Origin: Euptelea pleiosperma
Lineage: Eukaryota > Streptophyta > Magnoliopsida > Ranunculales > Eupteleaceae
DNA length: 64,000 bases
Assembly: GCA_035048495.1 (NCBI GenBank)
Contig: CM068546.1
Span: 17,862,435 to 17,926,434, forward strand
Direction of reading: 5' to 3'
Position 1 is the first letter of the stretch. Each line of letters opens with the position of its first letter. The notes beneath the pieces were generated by a model. The model saw nothing but the letters and a program-made list of their open reading frames with translations, did not search any database and was not told the origin of the DNA. Shown one piece after another: positions 45,081-57,000 of the stretch. A program made the translations under genes and the position numbers.

Positions 45081-45906
45081 TTGTCGAGGACTTTGAGAGC
45101 GAGACTCAGTGATTCTGAGAAAGGCTATGAGTCGATCCCTGATGCGCAGCGGGGTCTTCAGTTCGTGGACTTATGAAAACAATTATAGTCTCAATTGGAC
45201 ACATTTGAACCCCCCCCCCCCCTACCCTTCATTCTCACCAATTCACTCTGCCTTCTTGAGTTCTTCTTCATCAAGAGTAATTTGTTTGTGTTCTCCCTGC
45301 TTCCTTCGGCGGTTCTTCTAGTTGCCTTTTGTGGGAGATTAAATTTGGTAGCTTGCCCTCTTCAGCTATAAGGGCACTTCGGTGGTTGGTCTAAGCTGCT
45401 TATCAGAGTGGCTGATTTACTTTGCGCTTCATCAACATCAAAGATTCATTCCTCTCCGACTTGATCGGGAGGTAACTTTGTTTATTGAGAGCTTTATTTC
45501 TAGAACACTCTCCATATTGATATATTCCATCTATATGTGTTTTCCTACTTGAGTCAAGATTATCTTAATTGAGCTAGAGTTTAGTTGCGACCTTACTCTA
45601 TCCCATCGATTGCGACCAAAACTGGGTCTTTTTTCCTATTCAATATTGTAAGGTTGCTTAAATATTGAATTAAAAAGGTGATAGCTCATAAGAGTATTTG
45701 GAGAGTGGATGTAGGTGTTGCAACACCAAACAACTATACATCTTTGTGTTGTGGATTGTTGTCTTTTTCTATAATTGCCTTGAGCTGATTGATCTATCTT
45801 ATTCAAGCATATTAGTAATCAACTTAGGCTAATTTTTAATAGACCTATTCACCCCCCCCCCCCCCCCCCTTAGGTCATCTCATATCATTATCAAGCGAAC
45901 TTCAAT
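45081..45906 (+). repeat. Sirevirus-like 5' LTR (left end undefined)
   Basis: The right end is fixed by the primer-binding site TGGTATCAAAGC at 45907-45918. Just before it lies CTATTCACCCCCC with an 18-C run (45852-45869), the C-tract typical of Sirevirus-like LTR ends. Another C-run is at 45210-45222. The left end is not determined. Confidence 0.5.
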
Positions 45907-45973
45907 TGGTATCAAAGCCTAACACTTGTGCAAAAGGTTTAATCACCTAAGTGAGATCTTTTTTTCCTTGATA

Positions 45974-47757
45974 TGGCTATGAGAAAAGAGGGTAACTCTG
46001 TTTCTAGACCACCTTTGTTTGATGGCTCAAACTAGAAAGCTAGAATGAGTATATTCCTGAAATCTCTTGATGGAAGAGTTTGGGAATCCATTGAAGTGGG
46101 CTGGACATGGCCCACTGAGGAAGTTATTGCACGGTTAAAATTAAAAGTAAAACTGCTTGGTCTGTTCTAAATAAAGATACATATAATGTTTTAACAATAA
46201 GGCTTTGAATGTCATTTATTGTTCTTTATGTCCTAATGAATTTAAAAGAATTATTGCATGTAAAATTGCCAAACATGCTTAAGATATTTTAGAAACAACT
46301 CATGAAGGAACTATCTCTGTTAAAATTTCTAAATTACAAATGCTTACAACTCAATTTAAAATTATTAAAATGAATTAAGATGAAACCTTTACTGAATTTA
46401 TACTAAACTAACTAAATGATATTATCAACTCTATGTCGGGTCTTGGCGAAGCCATCCCTGAATAAAAAATTGTTCGAAAAATTTTAAGATCTCTAACTAA
46501 TAGGTTTCATCCTAAAACAACTGCTATAGAAAAAAGTAAATATATAGATAAAATTAAAATACAAGAACTAATAGGATCTATTCAAACCTTTGAACTAAAA
46601 CTTCAACCTATTACTAAAAAGAGAATTGCCTTAAAAACATCAAACAATGATAAGTCTAATGAATCTGATGATTTAGATAAATACGTTGCTTTAATGGCCA
46701 AAAGATTTTAAAACTTTTTTTAGAAACAAAGAAAAGAAAAACTTTGAAACTAAGAAAATAAAACATGTTGAAAATTTAATGATATTAGTAAAGAAGAAAT
46801 TCAATGTTAGAGGTTACGGTCACATTTCCAGTGCATGTGCTAACAATAGAAAAGATATGGAAGCCTCTTGGTACTATGATTTTGAAAATGAAACAACTCA
46901 AATGAAAGCTTTAAGGATTAAATCTAATTATAATGAAATTCTCCACCTAGATAAAGAAGATAGTGAAATTGATATAGAATCTAGTAATTGAGATTATGAA
47001 GATTTACAAGAAGCTTATAACAACTTATATCAAGAAAGTACAAAACTCGCTAAAATATGTGATAGTCAGAAACTTGAAGTAAGCTTAGTAATGAAAACTC
47101 TACACTCACCATAAAAATCTATAAAATCTCTGAAAATCAAAAGGGAAAGGAAATAGAAAATGAACAAGAAACATCTCTTCAAAATGAAATCTCTCAACTT
47201 AAACTCATAAAAAATGAATTTGAAATAAAGAACACTAACTTGATAAAAACTATTACTCAAGGGAATTCTAAATTAGAAAATATTATAACCATTGGAAGAG
47301 TCTGGAATGATAAAAGAGGATTAGGATACATTAATGATTCATCTAAAACCTCTACTTCAAAAACTGTTTTTGTAAAAGCAAAAGATATTTCTACCCAAAA
47401 TAGACAACACTTCATAAAGCTAAGAATAAATTTATCCAAAATAAACAACCTTTTGTAAGAACTACAGGTAGAAATATTCTTAATAAATAAACCAATATAA
47501 CTTGTCATTACTATAAGATCGGTCATATGAAGTTTAACTGTGAAATTCTGAATAAAAAGATTAATTTCCAAAAGAAAAGATAACTTGAAAAGAAGAATCA
47601 ACCAATGAAGAAATTGAATTAATTAACAAAGAGAAATATTTGATTAAACAAATTGAAATTCTAAATATCGAAGCTACCAATCTACATAAACAAATCAACA
47701 CTAAGATTTCCAATTGCAACTGAAAACCACTTTGGAAACTTTAAAAATTTCTATAAC
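45974..47757 (+). pseudogene. Sirevirus-like Copia gag, degenerate
   Basis: The ATG at 45974 follows the PBS by about 55 nt and starts MAMRKEGNSVSRPPLFDGS, then ARMSIFLKSLDGRVWESIE (about 46040-46095), the start of a UBN2-type Gag. Later fragments in changing frames give a VKISKLQMLT region, zinc-knuckle remains RGYGHISSACANN (about 46810), WNDKRGLGYI (about 47302), TVFVKAKD, and a second knuckle-like TCHYYKIGHMKFNCEI (about 47503-47550). The order matches the long Gag of Sirevirus/SIRE-like elements. Protease, integrase and RT do not follow, so pol has been lost. The A-rich composition and many stops show age. Confidence 0.72.
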
Positions 47758-47867
47758 CATAATGTTCTGTATAAAAACCATTGAAATAAAGCTTCTTTCT
47801 ATTTGTTTATTTTTTGCTATTAGTTTTTTCTTTTCTTTTTTTGTTCAAATCTATCTTGCATTCAGAT

Positions 47868-48399
47868 GTCTGACTCTGTGAACTCTTTTGAGGCTGGATT
47901 AGAAGATCTCCTCAAAGAAGTCTGGTTAACTCTTGAAGAGTTTGACCTTTGGATCTCAACTCTTGACTCTCCTAAAAGAGGAGAATTCGTTCGCTCTCAA
48001 AGTACTTAGGAGACCACTCCTCTTCCTCTAAGAGATCTCATGCTTACCAACGTTAGTAAAGCATGGCACTCTGATCAGAGGAGTGACTCCAGAGCCCAAC
48101 ACAATCTCACCTGATATCCCTTCTCCACCTAAACCTGATGAAGAAGCAACTTCCAGGAGAAAGGTTATCATCCCAATGGAATACACAACTGAGGATATGC
48201 AGGAAGCTGGTGACAACTTCGATCTATTTGATTATTTGAGTTATCTGTTTAAGATCTTTCTTAAAACTCTACATTATAACACTGTCTCTCTAACTCTCCT
48301 ACAGTTTTTGGATAACTATAATAACCCTGAAATCTGCTATCTAAAAATCTTCAAACTTGAAACTTTTATCTTGATATATTGTCAGATAGTGGCTTGATT
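47868..48399 (+). other. Unrecognised coding-like stretch after the gag relic
   Basis: MSDSVNSFEAGLEDLLKEVW opens at 47868 for about 47 codons to a TAG. A second frame (48083-48397, 104 codons) encodes a proline/acid-rich start (PEPNTISPDIPSPPKPDEE), then DMQEAGDNFDLFDYLSYLF. The two could be one frame with a shift near 48080. I recognise no family. Position between gag remains and an LTR-like promoter suggests non-pol sequence of the same element. It may also be chance. Confidence 0.3.
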
Positions 48400-48429
48400 A
48401 GTTAAAACACACAGTTGTACTTAATCACT

Positions 48430-48950
48430 TTGAAAAATTGATTTCATTAATTCTATCTGATTATCTTTTAGAATTATTTGGCTTGGGGGGATGGTCCACT
48501 GGTTTGGATAGACCGGGCGACCAGCCTAAGAGCATCTCTTATATGTTTTTAGTGAGGGCACCGGTGTGGATTCACCGGGCAACTGCACTGGCCAAAAAGT
48601 CGAACTTTTTGAGATCGGTCAACCGGACCACGCTCTGCAAAACCGCGACTCCCAAACCCGAAAACCCTTTTTCTTGGTATAAAACCCTCTAAATCCTCAC
48701 ATGTCTCATTTCTAACTTCTCCAAACTTTTCTATAACCTTCCCCCATCACTCTAAACCCTTGAAAACCTTCCTTGATTCTTTATTTTTCAAGAATAATCA
48801 CAAACCCTTAAAAACCCATTTTTCCCTAAATCTCGTTTTTCTCTCAAATCCATGGCTTCAAGAAACAAGCAAGGGCGTCACTGGGCCGGGGAGAACAAGG
48901 GAGAACAATTGCCTCTGTTCATCAGTGATCTTGCAAGGAATCGGTACAGC
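48430..48950 (+). promoter_or_regulatory. LTR-like promoter: palindrome cluster, TATA box, leader
   Basis: Repeated GGTCCACTGG/CACCGG/CCGGGCAAC/GGTCAACCGG segments (about 48493-48617) precede TTGGTATAAAACCC (TATA at 48678-48684). A CT-rich leader and an ATG at about 48852 follow (MASRNKQGRHWAGENKGE, 30-odd codons). CACCGG-type palindromes upstream of TATA are a known Sirevirus LTR trait. It is probably the 3' LTR of the gag-bearing element at 45081, broken at about 48950 by Copia A. The two LTR parts seen do not overlap, so this cannot be confirmed. Confidence 0.42.
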
Positions 48951-48952
48951 CG

Positions 48953-51900
48953 CATAGGTGTGTCAACTGGTTTAGAACCAAGGGTACCAGTCTCAGAGAA
49001 AATATCTAGCACATACTTGCGCTGCGAAAGTGTGATGCTTGTCTTGCCCCGAGCAAATTCAATGCCCAAAATACGGGAGGAGGCCCAAGTCATTGGTATG
49101 AAATTGATGTGACAAATAGGTTTTCAGATCAGAGATGCCTTTAGAATCACTGCCAATGATGATGATATCATCCACATATACGATCAAACAAATAACCCAG
49201 AAGATGATGTTTTGACAAACACGGAGTGATCAAATCAGACACGGAGCAAATGAACCCATAACGCAGCACAACGAACTGAATTTATCAAACCAGGCACGCG
49301 GTGATTGTTTCAGTCCATAAATCGCCTTTTTGAAGCGGCAAACTAATGAGGAATGTGCGGAATATATATATATCCAGGCTGTTGCTCCATACACCTCTTG
49401 TAAGTCACCATGTAAGAAGGCATTCTTGATGTCCAACTGGTACAGTGGTCAATCACAGCATACGGGGATTGAAATAAGAACTCGAACAGAGTTTAAACGA
49501 GCAACCGGGGAGAAGGTCTCCAAATAATCCACACCAAACGTCTAAGTATAACCCTTAGCAACCAAGCGCGCCCTAAAGCGCTCAACATACCATCAGGAGA
49601 TATTTGATAGTAGACACCCAACGACAGCCAACAGTCTTCTTTCCCGGAGGGAGAGGAGCAAGAACCCAAGTATCATTCGTGCGAAGGGCAACCATCTCCT
49701 CATCCATAGCAAGTTTCCAACCAGGGGACATGAATGCTTGCATATAAGTGCTAGGGACAGAAACAGCAGACAAAGACAAGGCGAAACTCCGGAAGGCAAG
49801 AGATACACGGTGCAGAGATACAAAATCAGCACTGGGATGATGAGTGCCAGCATGAGTACCTTTCCACAAGGCAATATGCATATCAACATCGAGTGGCGCA
49901 GTAGGAACCTCAGGTGAAGCAGGAGATTGGTCAGAGGCATAAGGAGCGGCAGAAATACTTGGCCCATACGAAACACCCTCACGCGATTTAGCGCGTACAT
50001 AAACACCTAGTGGCGCTGAAACGGTGGCATCTCCTAAAATAATAGGCATAGGGACAGGAATAGTAGAGGGAGAAAGAAGCTCCCCCTGACGAAGAGACAA
50101 GATCAGTGTCATATGACGTGCCAAGATCCGAAAAGAATGGAGTAGACTCAAAAAAAGTGACATCGGCACTAACATACTATTGACGAGATGTAGGGCAATA
50201 GCACATGTACCCTTTGAGTACGAGAGTAACCCGGAAAGATACACTTAACAGACCAGGGATCAAGTTTGTCATGACCTGGACCAAGGACACACATCCAAAA
50301 ACACGAGGAACACTAAACGGGGAGACATCAGGATATGACAAGGAGAAAGGAGAAGTGTTAAACAACCATTTACCCCAAAAGATCAACATGTTGGGGAAAG
50401 GTGAAACAACTATGTATACAAACAGGTCGTCGGGCCAACACAGCATGTGCGCGGGAAAACACCATCCGCTAACACACCCCTCAGCGGGAATATACTCTGC
50501 TAGAGACTTGAACCCACAACCTCCCAGGCCTTAAGGCTCTAATACCATGTTAAACAACCATTTACACCAAAAGATCGACCTGTTGGGGAAAGGTGAAACA
50601 ACTATGTATACAAACAAGTCGTTGGGCCAACACAACACGTGCGCAGGAAAACACCATCCGCTTATAAGAAGCCCCAGCCAAAAATAGAAGATGGCATACG
50701 ATTAATGAGGTGACATGCAGTGAGAACAGCATCACCCCAATACAGCTTTGGTACATGAAACATAAGTGTCCGAGCAATATCCAACAGATGTCGACGCTTA
50801 CGCTCCGCAACACCATTTTGTTGGGAGGTATGAGCACACGATGTCTGATGGATAATGCCATGGTCAGCACAAAATGTCTGAATAGAAGATTGCATGTATT
50901 CCCAGGCATTATCAGACCAGATAATCTTGATCGGCTTGGCAAATTGAACTGAGATCTCGTGATAGAAGGTGAACAAAGCACGAGGCAATTCCGAGTGATC
51001 CTTTAATAAAAACAACCATGTCATACGAGAGTAATCATCCACAAAAGTCGCAAAATTATGAAAAGCAAATAAACTTTATATTCGAGACGGACCCCAAATA
51101 TCAGTGTGAATTACATCAAATGGACTAGATAGACGACTATCAATGCGACTAGGAAAAGAACTACGGTGATGCTTGCCTAATTGAAAAGCTTCACAATCTA
51201 AAACAGACGCATGACTCAAGTGAGGGACAACTCGACGCAAATTAGACAAAGACAAATGACCTAAACGAAAATGCCACTGAAGAGGGGTCATGGAGGCGCT
51301 TAACACAGAAGCACAAGGACCAGTAGCCAAGTAATAAAAGCCGTCTTTTTCATATCCCGAACCAATCACCTTCTTCGTCTTGAGGTCCTGAAAACACAAG
51401 AAGTAGGAGAGGTCACAAAGCATTGTAAAGATTTTGTAAGCTGACTAACCGAAAGCAAATTAAAGGGAAAATCAGGCACAAATAAAGTGGGGACTAAAGA
51501 AACAAATGGAGTAGGGTGAATATTTCCCTTCCCCAAAACTCGACGAGTGGAGCCATTAGCCAACACAATATGAGACCGAATAGATTGGAAATCAGAGAAG
51601 ATGGAGGAAATACCAGACATATGAGCACTCGCCCCTGAATTGATAATCCAGGAGGAATGAGACTTGGCCGCTAAACACGCATAGTTACTTGTATTGGCCT
51701 TGGTGGTAGTAGGTAGCGCAGAGGAGCTGGCTGTCAAAGACTGTAGCTGCCGAAGAATCTAACCGAGCCGTGCAGAATACTCAAACGAGGAATCATCAGT
51801 AGGAGCCGGAGGAGGCTCAAAAGATAGAAGAGAGGACTCGTCGGAGACCTGATTAGCCCATGCAGGCTTGCCCCAATTATCCCAACAAAACTGATCTGTA

Positions 51901-53035
51901 TGAACCTGAAACACCACAATAAGAACACTTCATATCACCACGGCCAACACCACCATGCCCTCCGCAAGTACCACGGCCAGGTCCCCCCCCCCGGCCACGA
52001 GAGAACTCAGGTGGACCACTACAGACCAATGCTGAGGATTCCTTGGAAGAATGAATCACATGTCCAATAAAAGCACGCTAAAGGCGAGAAAAGGCATTGG
52101 CCGTTGTAGGAAGGGGCTGACAAGCCAAAATCCGACCCTTAAGAGCACTGTCTTCAAGGTTCAGATTGGACAAAAACAAGGCTGCCTGAAATTCTTCACG
52201 TTGTCGTTTCTGCTTATCCAGATCTGTAGTCAACGGCTGATACTGCTGAAGTTCCTCCCACATACCGCGGAGAGAACAGTAATACTCACTGAGTGATTTA
52301 TCGCCCTGTCTCGTGGTGAACATAGACTCAAATAAATCATAGATACGCGAAACGTTGCTCTCTTGGGAATACATCTCACGAACTGCGTCCCAGATCTCCT
52401 TGGCTATAAAAAGATAAATAATGTTGGAAGAAACATAGGGCTCTATACTGTTCCACAACCAGGTCATAACCAACGAATTTTCACACTGCCAATCTTCATA
52501 TAGTTTTTCATCTTCTTTGGGAGGATCCTCGGTTAAATACTTCAATTTTTTCTTGGCCGTCAGGAAAACTTTAACGGAGTGAGACCAGGGAAGATATTTG
52601 GTGCCATTAAATTTTACAGACGTAATCTGAGCACCAATATTATCCCAAACAAGTGATCTGCCATCACCATGACCAATAGAGGAGCTTGAACCGGCCATCA
52701 GAAACTTAAAAAAATTTGAAATTTGGAACACACACTCCCAGTATGATCCTACAGGGGGCGGCAAGCATAGAGGACCCTTCAGGGTTCAAGATGTTGAAAA
52801 TTTTCAAAACCTTTTTTTTGTCTCAGTTGGGCAAAATTTTCGATCGGAGCTCGGAGAGTCAGAAAAATTCGAAACGAAGATCAAAAGAACCCAAATAGGT
52901 CTATATGAGGTGCGCCAGGGGTAGAGAACAATACCTGCTTCACGTTGAAGAGAAACAACAAAAACCGAAAAACCTCTCCTGGGGAGAGAAAACTGGAAAA
53001 CTACATCGGCGATCTTCAATCACACATACGGAGTC
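48953..53035 (-). pseudogene. Copia A: gag to mid-RT, carrying a TRIM
   Basis: On the minus strand a leader (53035-52699) precedes the Gag ATG at 52698. Gag has ITSVKFNGTKYLPWSHSVKV and an RQGDKSLSEYYCSL region. A GRGGGPGRGTCGGHGG stretch precedes the zinc-knuckle remnant CSYCGVSGSY (about 51920). Protease is SSWIINSGASAHMSG, with Asn for the catalytic Asp (about 51640). Pre-integrase WHFRLGHLSLSNL and LGKHHRSSFPSR come next. The integrase core has DDYSRMTWLFLLKD, SDNAWEYM and QQNGVAERKRRH (51040-50780). A TRIM interrupts at 50666-50356. The linker (HIALWKGTHAGTHHPSADFV) and RT pieces ([12 protein letters not shown] at about 49436, GIEFARGKTSITLSQRKYV at about 49060) follow, and it ends at about 48953. 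No LTR remains. Its family copy B lies inverted next to it. Confidence 0.88.
50356..50666 (-). mobile_element. TRIM (terminal-repeat retrotransposon in miniature), 311 bp
   Basis: Direct repeats of about 119 bp (50356-50474 and 50548-50666) flank 73 bp. On the minus strand each starts TGTTAGCGGATGG (5' copy TATAAGCGG, mutated) and ends GGTTGTTTAACA. The internal part begins TGGTATTAGAGC (50547-50536), a tRNA-iMet PBS with one change, and ends GAGGGGTG, a polypurine tract. AGAAG flanks both sides (50351-50355, 50667-50671). It lies in the integrase of Copia A. Copia B has the same site empty (single CTTCT at about 53867). A B-box-like GGTTCAAGTCT in the internal part is noted. No coding capacity. 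Confidence 0.9.
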
Positions 53036-53044
53036 CCTTCAATC

Positions 53045-54511
53045 TCCACTTTAATTGTGCCTGATTTTCCCTTTAATTTGCTTTCGGTTAGTCAGCTTAC
53101 AAAATCTTTACAATGCTGTGACCTTCTCTCCTACTTGTGTTTTTTCAGAACCTCAAGATGAAGAAGGTGATTGGTTCGGGATAAGAAAAAGACGGCTTAT
53201 ATTACTTGGCTACTGGTCCTCCTGCTTCTGCCTTAAGCGCCTCCGTGACCCCTCTTCAATGGCATTTTCGTTTAGGTCATCCGTCTTTGGCTAATTTGAA
53301 TCCAGTTGTCCCTCACTTGAGACTTGCGTCTGTTTTAGATTGTGAAGCTTTTCAATTAGGCAAGCATCACCGTAGTTCTTTTCCTAGTCGCATTGATAGT
53401 CAACCTAGTCCATTTGATGTAATTCACACTGATATTTGGGGTCCGTCTTGAATAAAAAGTTTATCTGGTTTTCATAATTTTGTGACTTTTGTGGATGATT
53501 ACTCTCGTATGACATGAATGTTTTTATTAAAGGATCGCTCGGAATTGCCTCGTGCTTTGTTCACCTTCTATCACGAGATCTCAGTTCAATTTGCCAAGCC
53601 GATCAAGATTATCCGGTCTGATAACGCCTTGGAATACATGCAATCTTCTATTCAAACATTTTGTGCTGACCATGGCATTATCCATCAGACATCGTGTGCT
53701 CATACCTCCCAACAAAATGGTGTTGCGGAGCGTAAGCATCGACATCTGTTGGATATTGTTCGGACACTTATGTTTCATATGCATGTACCAAAGCCGTATT
53801 AGGGTGATGGTGTTCTCACTGCATGTCACTTCATTGATCGTATGCCATCTTCTGTTTTGGCTAGGGCTTCTCCTTTCTCCTTGTTATATCCTGATGTCTC
53901 CCCGTTTACTTGGCGTAGTAAGAAGCAAAGTGTTGTTGCTCGTTCTAATGCCGAAGTAGAGTACAAAGCTATGGCACACACGGCATGTGGTGTGGTGTGG
54001 TGTGGTGTGGATTCAATCCTTAACGAAATGGGGTTTTGCTGGTTCCTTCTCCTATGCCAATGTACTGTGACAATCAAGCAGCCAGTTACATTGCCGACAA
54101 CCCAGTATTCCATGAGAGAACCAAGCATATCGAAGTTGATTGTCACTTCATCTGTGACATGGTCTTGAGCAAACGAATCACCACACCATATATCAGTTTC
54201 GCAAATCAATTGGGTGATGTGTTGACGAAGGCCTTACCTCGTTTTTCTTTTTCTAGTTTGTGTACCAAGATGGGCATGTTTGATATATACGCTCCAGCTT
54301 GGGGGGGAGTGTTAGAGTTTCTCTATGTAGCGTGTGGGTGTGTGGTTGTGTTAGGTGGGTGTAACTAGAGCTTCTTAGTTACACCCACTTAAGTGGGATA
54401 CATATATATAATAACAAGAGGCCGAACTACCTAGTTCGACTCCAACTCTCACTCTCTCAATTCTCTCCATCTCTTTCCCTCTCTCAAACCCCAATACTAT
54501 GAAATCTAACA
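53045..54511 (+). pseudogene. Copia B: truncated, internally deleted copy of the Copia A family, with 3' LTR
   Basis: It starts in the protease-distal region (GTGCCTGATTTTCCC, about 53056) and matches Copia A in reverse orientation over about 850 bp. Pre-integrase WHFRLGHPSLANL is at about 53263 and LGKHHRSSFPSR at about 53357. Integrase FLLKDRSELPRALFTFYHE, SDNALEYM and QQNGVAERKHRH follow. At about 53908 integrase text (YPDVSPF) jumps directly to RNase H (TWRSKKQSVVARSNAEVEYKA), deleting RT. The RNase H end PMYCDNQAASYIADNP and VLTKALPRFSF leads to a purine tract and an LTR. A GGTGT pentamer repeat (about 53985-54010) causes a local frame change. Confidence 0.88.
54310..54511 (+). repeat. 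3' LTR of Copia B (202 bp)
   Basis: It begins TGTTAGAG after GGGGGGGAG and ends AAATCTAACA, giving the inverted termini TGTTAGA/TCTAACA. It contains a TATATATAATA box at about 54402 and a CT-rich leader. No matching 5' LTR is in the window. Confidence 0.8.
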
Positions 54512-55417
54512 ACACTTATTTGTGGATTCATAATGTTCCACAACCAAGTCATGATCTGATCATTTTCTCAAGTCCACTTTTCATAATTACCGACCTCCCC
54601 CGAGGCTGTCTTGTAGTCAAATAACTAAGTTCCCCTCTAGCCGTGAGGAAAACTTGTACATATTATGACCAAAGTACATAATTACTCTCACTGAGTTTAA
54701 TGGAAGTCATCTGAGACATAAATATCTCAAAAGAAGACAACATACTAGGTTTAGATTCTATTACCCTCCATTAGGTCACGAACACCTATACTCGGCCTGC
54801 GATTCTAGTTGGATACTTGCGATATTCTATGCAGAGTCTGGGATAGAAATCTGAACACCTACGATTTTCTCTGGAGAGCCCAAAAGAGAAATTTGAACAC
54901 CTACAATTTTCTCTGGAAAGCCTGGGAGAGAAACTGATAACTGCAATTTACTCGTGGAAGACTATGGGAAACGTGACACGATGACCTCAGGAAATGAGTC
55001 ATACTAGTCTCGGAAAATGTGTCATATCATCCTCTCGAGAAACGTTACAACAACCTCGAGAAACATGTTACAACAAACCTCAAGACGTGTCATGACAACC
55101 TTAGAAAACGTGTAACAAATTACGGGAACCTATGATTTTCCTTAGAGACAAAATATACCATGTTACAGCAACTTCTCATTTGCAGCATGTACATGCACAT
55201 AGAGTCCAAGGTTATTCCTTCAAATCTGCATGAATGACCTGTTGCACATCTACACACAGTATAGGTGGTAGGATCCACCACAAAAGGGGAAAAAAGATGG
55301 AAAAACCTAGGGTTTCACGACCAGACCTAAGTTATTATTTCTCCTCACAAAGAAGAGAAAGAAATAACAAGAAGAAAAGAGAAAACCCTTAGTTAATGGA
55401 TCATTGTTCTAATACCA
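54512..55417 (-). pseudogene. Copia C: Gag N-terminus and leader
   Basis: On the minus strand, PBS TGGTATTAGAAC at 55417-55406 follows the LTR. Then comes about 650 bp of leader with repeated ACGTGTCATGACAAC/AACGTGTTAC-type and CTGGAGAG-type phrases (about 55130-54800). Gag text (LNSVRVIMYFGHNMYKF, DHDLVVEHYE) runs from about 54730 to 54530 with stops. The pattern is that of the UBN2 Gag start (SNYVLWSQYVQVFLTARG...WLWN). It is cut at 54512 by the end of the Copia B LTR. Confidence 0.62.
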
Positions 55418-55582
55418 TGTAAAGTAAATGAGGTTTTGAGATGGAAAGAGGAAGGAGAGGAATAGAGAAAGAGAATAGGAAGTCAAACTAATTTCTTAAA
55501 CTTACACTAGTCAACCCTCACAGTTATTATACATAATAATGTTGTAATAAAAGTAAAAGTATAGAAATACTCATGTGTTACA
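55418..55582 (-). repeat. 5' LTR of Copia C (165 bp)
   Basis: On the minus strand it runs TGTAACACATGAG...CTTTACA, TG...CA with short inverted termini, and is directly followed by the PBS. The sequence outside (55583 onward) is Copia RT of another element, so it inserted there. Confidence 0.7.
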
Positions 55583-55800
55583 TTAATAGAGTTCATATTT
55601 GCTACTCGTGAAAAGGTATCCTGGTAATCAATCACGTAGGTTTGCGTGTAACCTTTAGCAACAAGTCTCGCCTTGTACCTCTCAACAGTTTCATCTGCCT
55701 TATGCTCAACAATAAACACCCAATTGCATCCAAGTAGTTGTTTCCCTTTAAGAAGATTAACTACTTCCTGAAATTCGCTTCTAACCACTATGAACGTCAT
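55583..55800 (-). pseudogene. Copia D: RT N-terminal fragment
   Basis: The minus-strand frame gives [51 protein letters not shown], which fits the RT start of Copia ([40 protein letters not shown]). It is interrupted by the LTR of Copia C at 55582. The upstream side is joined to LTR-like sequence at about 55800. Confidence 0.75.
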
Positions 55801-57000
55801 AGAGGGGGGTGAACAGCACTAGATTGATAATTTAAAAATTACGCGGAAAGTAAACTTAGTCCAATACAATCGCACATGCAAAATAATCACCATAGGATAG
55901 CCGATATGAATAATGAGGACACAATAGGCACAAACCACAACACAAGATTTATAGTGGTACGAGTTCGCACATCTACATCCACTGTCAACACTCTCGAAAG
56001 AGAAAAATCTACTATTCAATCAAGCGTTACACTATATTACACTTGAATAACCAAGGTTAGAAATCTAACTACATTAAACACAAGAGAAGGTATTCTCTTG
56101 ACACCAAGTTATGCTCTTGGCTAGCACCAATCACACCTAGTTATGCTCTAGGCAAGCCAAGTTGAGAAGTTACTCAACTCTCAAGGGATTTCTCCCTACA
56201 AGTCACAAGTGAGTAATGACTCACTTCGACTCTATTGAGGTTAGGATGATAATATGATAGATTTTAAAGCAATGCCTCGAAGAGGCTAAACCAAACCAAA
56301 CCAAACACAACTAACCTCTCTAGGTCGAGAGAAGATAGGCTACGAAGCTTTGAGAAAAGCTTCTCCAACTATAGTGCAACTCCAAGAATCCGAGCGATTT
56401 CCTTGACTGTTTCTTCCGTCAGAGATGTAGAAATCGCTCCGAACGAACCAACCAAATCTCCAATAAAGTGACTCAAGAGGTAAGAGGTGCACGGAGATTA
56501 GGTTACACAAACTGTGTCTTAAACTGAGCTCGAGATCTTTCTGGATGGCTAATCAAGTTTCTCAATCAAGGTCACCTCGAAAGAGGCAAAATGGTTAATA
56601 TATAGGCCACGGAAACGAGTGGCCAAACGGTCAAAAATACGCCCAATTTGGAAGGAGCACGGGCGGCCGAGATGAGGTCGGGCGCCCGAGCTCAAGGGGC
56701 GGGGCGACCGAGCCTACTTCGGTAGCCCGTTAACAGAGGCGAAAGCCCAATAATTAGAGGCAGAGAGTCTCTAATTAAGGGCGACTGAGCTATGGTCGGT
56801 CAACCAAGATTCTTGGTCACCCGAACTATTGATGGGCACCTGCGCTAACAAAACATTGATCAACACATAAACAGGGCAGAGAGATGAGAATTAGGGGCAA
56901 ACGAGCTATGGTTGGCCGACCGAGGGCCTCGATCGCCCGAGCTCCTCAAATCTGGAACACAAACCTATAGCAATTGTGAACAATTTTTATCGAGTCATTA
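55801..57000 (-). other. Sirevirus-like LTR remains
   Basis: AGAGGGGGGTGAACAG at 55801-55816 (C-tract and TTCACCCCCC on the minus strand) is the usual U5-side signature. CACAAGATTTATAGTGGTACG and long stretches with paired AACTCAAC/GAGGTTAG repeats follow. A minus-strand TATATATTAACC lies at about 56605, with CGAGCTC/GGCGACCGAG/CGGTCGGCC palindromic repeats upstream of it (56640-56945). The pattern matches the LTRs at 1-1600 and 48430-48950. Ends, PBS and TSD were not found. Confidence 0.42.

Noticed and set aside
50500..50547. SINE or tRNA gene suggested by GGTATTAGAGCC and GGTTCAAGTCT on the minus strand
   Set aside because: The block has direct terminal repeats, an adjacent primer-binding site, a polypurine tract and a 5-bp TSD, so it is a TRIM; GGTATTAGAGCC is its PBS.
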